Shown here: in pieces, positions 60,254 through 64,000 of the stretch | How the letters are laid out: each line of letters begins with the position of its first letter | Numbering within the stretch: the stretch's first letter is position 1 | Assembly: GCA_051294375.1 (NCBI GenBank) | Contig: JBJCIZ010000239.1 | Coordinates: 28,405-92,404, forward strand | Direction of reading: 5' to 3' | From: Paraspadella gotoi | Taxonomy: Eukaryota; Chaetognatha | DNA length: 64,000 nt | Position numbers and translations under genes: made by a program | The notes under the pieces: generated by a model | Told to the model about the DNA's origin: nothing | The model's database searches: none | The model's input: only the letters and a program-made list of their open reading frames with translations

Positions 60254-60610
60254 GTGGAAGAAATTGGCGCCGCTTCGGTGCCGCCATCGGAAACGGAGAA
60301 CGGCAGGCGATCGGATACGACGCCAGACGCGGAGTTTCTGTCGCGGATTCATCGAGAACCCGACTTGACGAACATCCCCATTCTCCGTCTCTTGTTGCAA
60401 TTCTGGAGCTTCGTTCTTCGCTATGAATGGGTCGTCTCCACTGCGAGAATGGCTGGTGGAAGTTGGTTACTGCCCATAAATCAGTCAAAGGAACGAAGCA
60501 AAGGATCTTCCTTCCTAAATGTGGTTCAGTTGTTGGAGGACGATGACACGAAAGAAGGACAACAAAGAACGATCATCCAGTTTGGAGCTTTCTTGTTCCG
60601 TCCTGGATAA
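60254..60610 (+). CDS. Unassigned open frame, 118 codons (doubtful)
   Basis: Begins MEEIGAASVPPSETENG, with a later stretch of mixed residues (RLLLQFWSFVLRYEWVVS). A neighbouring plus frame without an ATG runs from about 60629 to 60868 and reads ...RLKLMAWCAINLGHQRNANA...; it ends at ...NYR and TGA, with an ATAG/GTGAAC possible donor at that point. No domain recognised; possible fragments of one gene or of an old retroelement. Confidence 0.18.
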   Translation: MEEIGAASVPPSETENGRRSDTTPDAEFLSRIHREPDLTNIPILRLLLQFWSFVLRYEWVVSTARMAGGSWLLPINQSKERSKGSSFLNVVQLLEDDDTKEGQQRTIIQFGAFLFRPG

Positions 60611-60868
60611 CACCATATACTTCCATGAAAAAGGATCGATTGCAAGACGTATGTTCACCTACACGCATTTGCGTCCCTTCCAAACTCTGTCTATGAAGAT
60701 GATCCTCGAGAGGTCCTCGGCAAACGAAGTCGACGCCTGAAGCTCATGGCTTGGTGCGCCATCAATTTAGGCCACCAACGTAACGCCAACGCTCAACTCA
60801 TCGCCGTAGATTTACCTGGGAAAGCGCCTCGCCTCTCTTCCAGCCGCTGCCTTAACTATAGGTGAACA

Positions 60869-61158
60869 AGGACAGATCTCCTCAACTTTGAGTAAGCTGC
60901 GGACAAAAAAATTGTGTTTTGACTTTTTCTTTTTAAAGGCCGGACTAGAAATGTCTGCAAGTGTTCAAAATCAATTGGAATACATGTTGAGACAAGTATA
61001 TAAGTGAGAGAACACTAAGACGGACAATTACCAATTTTTAAAGGCCTATTTCAACTATCAGTGTAAGCATCATCCTTTTTAAAAAAAGAAACACGAGTGG
61101 AGGTGTTAAAAGTTTTCATTCAGACCGACTGGGAATTTTCGTTTCTTTATGAGTAACA
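60869..61158. other. AT-rich stretch between candidate frames
   Basis: Nothing recognised. Confidence 0.4.
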
Positions 61159-61725
61159 ATGTATTTAATGTATGTTATCCTAAACTACCCCAAAACCTTT
61201 AAACCAAAACCCACATATGTGAAAGCCCTACAAAATCGCTCGCGCCCCCAAAACGTCTCTAGCATATACACGCAGAGAATTGCTCCTAGCAAGGGCGGTA
61301 CAAAAAAAAGAAATATAGTTTCAACAAGAGAGGCGCTCGCGACGAAGATCCGAAATACTGCCAGTAATCAATGTTCCGAATATTTCGTGAGAATCGCGAC
61401 GGAGACCCCGACTCCAAGAGAGCGCCAAATGAACGATTTGATTCCAGAGCATCCACGCCGATTCATTCCCCATTTCAACTTCTCCACGAGAATACGATTG
61501 CGACCTGTATTGCATTCGTACTCGTCGATTTCGTATTCTGACAAGGGAAATTTATGTCCATACGCCTCGGAGAAGTGCGGAGAGGCCTGGGTAATAACTG
61601 TTCGCCTTGCCGCGACCTCACTTACTCTCGGCAAATTGTACGTATCATCCAGTGGTCAGTTTGCATGCCCCCGGCGGAGTATTGATCGACAAAGCCGCAT
61701 TCGATCAGAACTTTCGGTCAAATGA
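61159..61725 (+). CDS. Unassigned open frame, 188 codons (doubtful)
   Basis: The frame starts MYLMYVILNYPKTFKPKPTY and ends ...RSELSVK. Composition is ordinary, basic overall, with no membrane segment beyond the first ten residues and no motif I know. A minus-strand frame of 88 codons overlaps (61368-61634). The start choice is simply the first ATG. It may be an exon; a chance frame is equally possible. Confidence 0.2.
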   Translation: MYLMYVILNYPKTFKPKPTYVKALQNRSRPQNVSSIYTQRIAPSKGGTKKRNIVSTREALATKIRNTASNQCSEYFVRIATETPTPRERQMNDLIPEHPRRFIPHFNFSTRIRLRPVLHSYSSISYSDKGNLCPYASEKCGEAWVITVRLAATSLTLGKLYVSSSGQFACPRRSIDRQSRIRSELSVK

Positions 61726-62192
61726 GGAGAAACGGTAACAGAGAGAGACGGAACCAAACTCACTAAAATTTATGCATCAAAACACGGCTGCCTCTACTTA
61801 CATCGCAAATCTTTGGCTGTCCCTGGCGATCAAGACTCAACAACCCGGAAAACTTCAGTCCCGGTGAGCTGGCGCAGAAAAGGCGAATGTTCCCTACGCT
61901 CAACCACACTCAAGAGGGCCGCACTAGCCCGCTCGCGGTGCCTCTCGCCATTACAGACCTCCCTCGTCTTGAGCCTCTCGCTGCCCGGTGTGCCACTCTC
62001 CCGTTGCAAAGAGGCTGGCACGGGACACCGGCTCGAGGGACTGCTCTGGCGACGCTGCCCTCTTGGAGAGATCGGAAAAGTAGGCTGTTACTTCTGGTGG
62101 AACGAATAAAAAATTGAAAATCCGAGAAAATTAACGTTTCAATCCTCAGCATGTCGATACCGATATATAACATCAAGTCATTCTTCGTCAAA

Positions 62193-62687
62193 TAATCTCT
62201 CTACGATTTCCACCATCATCAAGCCCACTGCGGAATTTGTGCCAAGCGGGAAAGGCTTTTCGATTACTGGATACGCCTGGCCCACTTCCTCGTTCAAGGT
62301 GCTGTCGCGAGCGACCACAATTGCGATCTTAGGTTCGCAGCCACGTATGCGAGTACGGCGCCCGAGAGAACCGCTCTCGAAGCGTACACAGGAGAATCTC
62401 GGATCAAATCTCTAGGAAGGTCTTTTGTCGTTGCTCCAATAATCTCCTTGATCGAGCTGAGAGGTAATCTCCGAAGCGCGACGAAAGAATTGCAACGGCA
62501 AGACGACGCCTCGACGATCGGTCGTTGGCGTGCTCGCCCTTTGCGTATGGGCAAATCGTTACTCCGTCCAGTCTTGCTCTGTTGTTTTGTATGTAGATCG
62601 AACGATCATATTCTGGATTACATACATGCATCAACAACCGCGAGACGAAAGATCGGTCACCCGTCAATCAAACGAGTTAACTCTTAA
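62193..62687 (+). CDS. Unassigned open frame, about 164 codons, no ATG at its start
   Basis: An open frame follows a TAA at 62190-62192 and ends at TAA (62685-62687). It reads SLYDFHHHQAHCGICAKRER near the start, and then LFDYWIRLAHFLVQG and a basic Arg-rich second half. The cluster His-Cys-x2-Cys with nearby His residues could bind metal, but matches no zinc-finger class I can name. A pyrimidine tract ending TCCTCAG lies upstream (about 62140-62149), a fair splice-acceptor match, although the same frame then meets the TAA at 62190. Just past the stop, TTAAGGTAATG resembles a donor. Function unknown. Confidence 0.2.
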
Positions 62688-63220
62688 GGTAATGTGATGG
62701 AGGACGGCAAATGCGGCCGCCAAGAGCCACCCCAACGCCGTCGAGAAAGCAAAGATCTTTTCTTATCTTGATCTTTTCTATGCTTTTGTTCTTTAGATAC
62801 GGTTTCGGTTTTTCTAAATTACAAATTTCTTTTTCGGTGTACAAAACTATCGGTTTCACGCGTGACTTGGGTGTGTCGTAATTGTCTTTTTTATCTTGTC
62901 AATCTTCGTGCGGACTGAAGCAGTATTAGTCCGCGTGGTATCCCTGGAAATCAAAGTAAAAGACCTTCTCATACATCTTCTGTTGTGAAAGGCGATGTGA
63001 CGGACCGCTTCCGATCCATGCTGGCTCTACAAATAAGCAATGCGTCCGAGTTTCGCGAGCTCGCTGGTCGTGCTGCAGCTTCTACCCGTCGATCTGCATG
63101 CCACGACTAAGGTTTGAGCCGCACGAAAGCCCGATGGATGAGAAGGAGCGTGGTAGGAACCCTTGACCTTCCACGGATCGAGTCTAGCGCAGCGTTGAGC
63201 CTGCATCACAGGCCGAGTCT
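62688..63220. other. Unique stretch, no gene recognised
   Basis: Mixed AT-rich then GC-balanced sequence. A 60-codon minus frame (63027-63209) is not convincing. Confidence 0.4.
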
Positions 63221-63847
63221 CTATAGGATCGAGACACGTGATCTGCCTCTGGCCGGACCTCGTCCGACGACCGAACTATTAGTCGATTGACCCGTAGGGA
63301 AGCACACCCTTTCCCTCCCAGTAGACTTTTTGACAGGGAAACCATATGTGATATTTCCCTGTGAGCCAGAGTGTCGAAGGATTGGTCTATATCCACAAGA
63401 CCAAAATTGAATTAAAGATACCAAAAAAACCATCAGTGTGAAAACTGGCAGACAGCGATCACCAGATGGCGGAAAGTTGCCGCTGGCCAATGGCACAAAT
63501 TGCCCATTGACCCGACAGATAGGATGCCCCACTAGGTCAACTATAGTAGATCGATCATTGGAATATCGACTCATCGCTCGCACGCCGTCGTGAACAATAA
63601 AACGTCTTCGTCGACGGGAAACTAGATTTAATGGTGACTGCTCCGATTCCCGTTCAAAGATCCGCCCGAACGTAATCTCGATGCAACAATGACCAATCTT
63701 TTCCTTTGGTGGCGCGACGAGGAAATAAAGTGGTGCACGTAAAACTGTTCGTGTTGAGAGACGTAGCAAAAGCATCTTCATGAAGTGAGTACTGTCCTTG
63801 TACCTGAAGGCCCGGCCGGTGTTCGTAAAGAGATAGGCTGCGAAGTC
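63221..63847 (-). CDS. Unassigned open frame, about 208 codons (doubtful)
   Basis: On the minus strand the frame is open from a TAG near 63850 (first codons DFAAYLFTNTGRAFRYKDST), has its first ATG at 63781, and ends at TAA/TGA below 63221. It includes an Arg-rich patch (SRRRRRF) and a hydrophobic segment (LPVFTLMVFLVSLIQFW). It is not low-complexity. I recognise no family. If coding, it would be an exon or a decayed retroelement fragment. Confidence 0.22.
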   Translation of the reverse strand, partial: DFAAYLFTNTGRAFRYKDSTHFMKMLLLRLSTRTVLRAPLYFLVAPPKEKIGHCCIEITFGRIFERESEQSPLNLVSRRRRRFIVHDGVRAMSRYSNDRSTIVDLVGHPICRVNGQFVPLASGNFPPSGDRCLPVFTLMVFLVSLIQFWSCGYRPILRHSGSQGNITYGFPVKKSTGRERVCFPTGQSTNSSVVGRGPARGRSRVSIL

Positions 63848-64000
63848 CTAGTTCCCCCTTGTACACGTGGTCCGGAGAGGATGAGATTGAGAGCGTACGA
63901 TGCGCCTTGTAGTTTGTGGCTCCAAAATTCGAATAATGGAGCCCTGAAAGGATCCCATCTCGGGATGCTCTCGATCCCCGTCCCGACTGTCGCGCGGCGG

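Noticed and set aside
63000-63300. Possible rRNA or tRNA sequence from its GC-balanced look
   Set aside because: I could not find a conserved rRNA block or a full set of tRNA boxes.

Overview
The window looks like intergenic or intronic DNA of an animal nuclear genome, most likely an invertebrate. The lineage cannot be fixed from the sequence; an arthropod such as a crustacean is only a weak guess. I found no gene I can name: no recognisable protein domain, tRNA, rRNA, CRISPR array or bacterial operon. Nearly all long open frames are poly-Ser/Leu, Arg/Glu, Asp, Val or Arg translations of microsatellites. A few ordinary-composition open frames are listed with low confidence.

Layout. 1-24 kb is dense in simple repeats: (AG)n/(TC)n, the CpG-bearing triplet (TCG)n/(GAC)n, (TTTC)n, (ATG)n and (GGTC)n. 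It also holds several minisatellites (43-bp, 27-bp and a 44-bp telomere-like unit) and small inverted-repeat transposons. The clearest transposon is a 976-bp, almost wholly palindromic element at 6838-7813 with an 8-bp target duplication and hAT-like ends.

24.4-56 kb is one locus represented several times in the same order: copy A (about 24396-34780), a fragment D (34974-36305), copy B (36306-50791) and a degraded copy C (50817 to about 56035). The copies differ mainly by scattered one-base indels and by microsatellite length. Five gaps are exactly 25 N. This pattern fits uncorrected long reads used for gap filling, so the apparent multiplication may be largely an assembly artefact. The copies still act as natural comparisons: they reveal a foldback element with an empty site, a missing 1.7-kb block, a small inversion beside a gap, and copy-number changes in tandem repeats.

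56-64 kb has a different texture: few microsatellites, more balanced composition and several overlapping open frames of 150-210 codons that I cannot assign. It may contain exons of an unknown gene or an old retroelement.

No genes can be seen working together here. The coherent biology is repeat biology: foldback elements, a dispersed family (R1) used as inverted arms, a recurrent terminal motif (R4), and long microsatellites at which the assembly or the genome rearranges. I did not find a convincing new molecular system.
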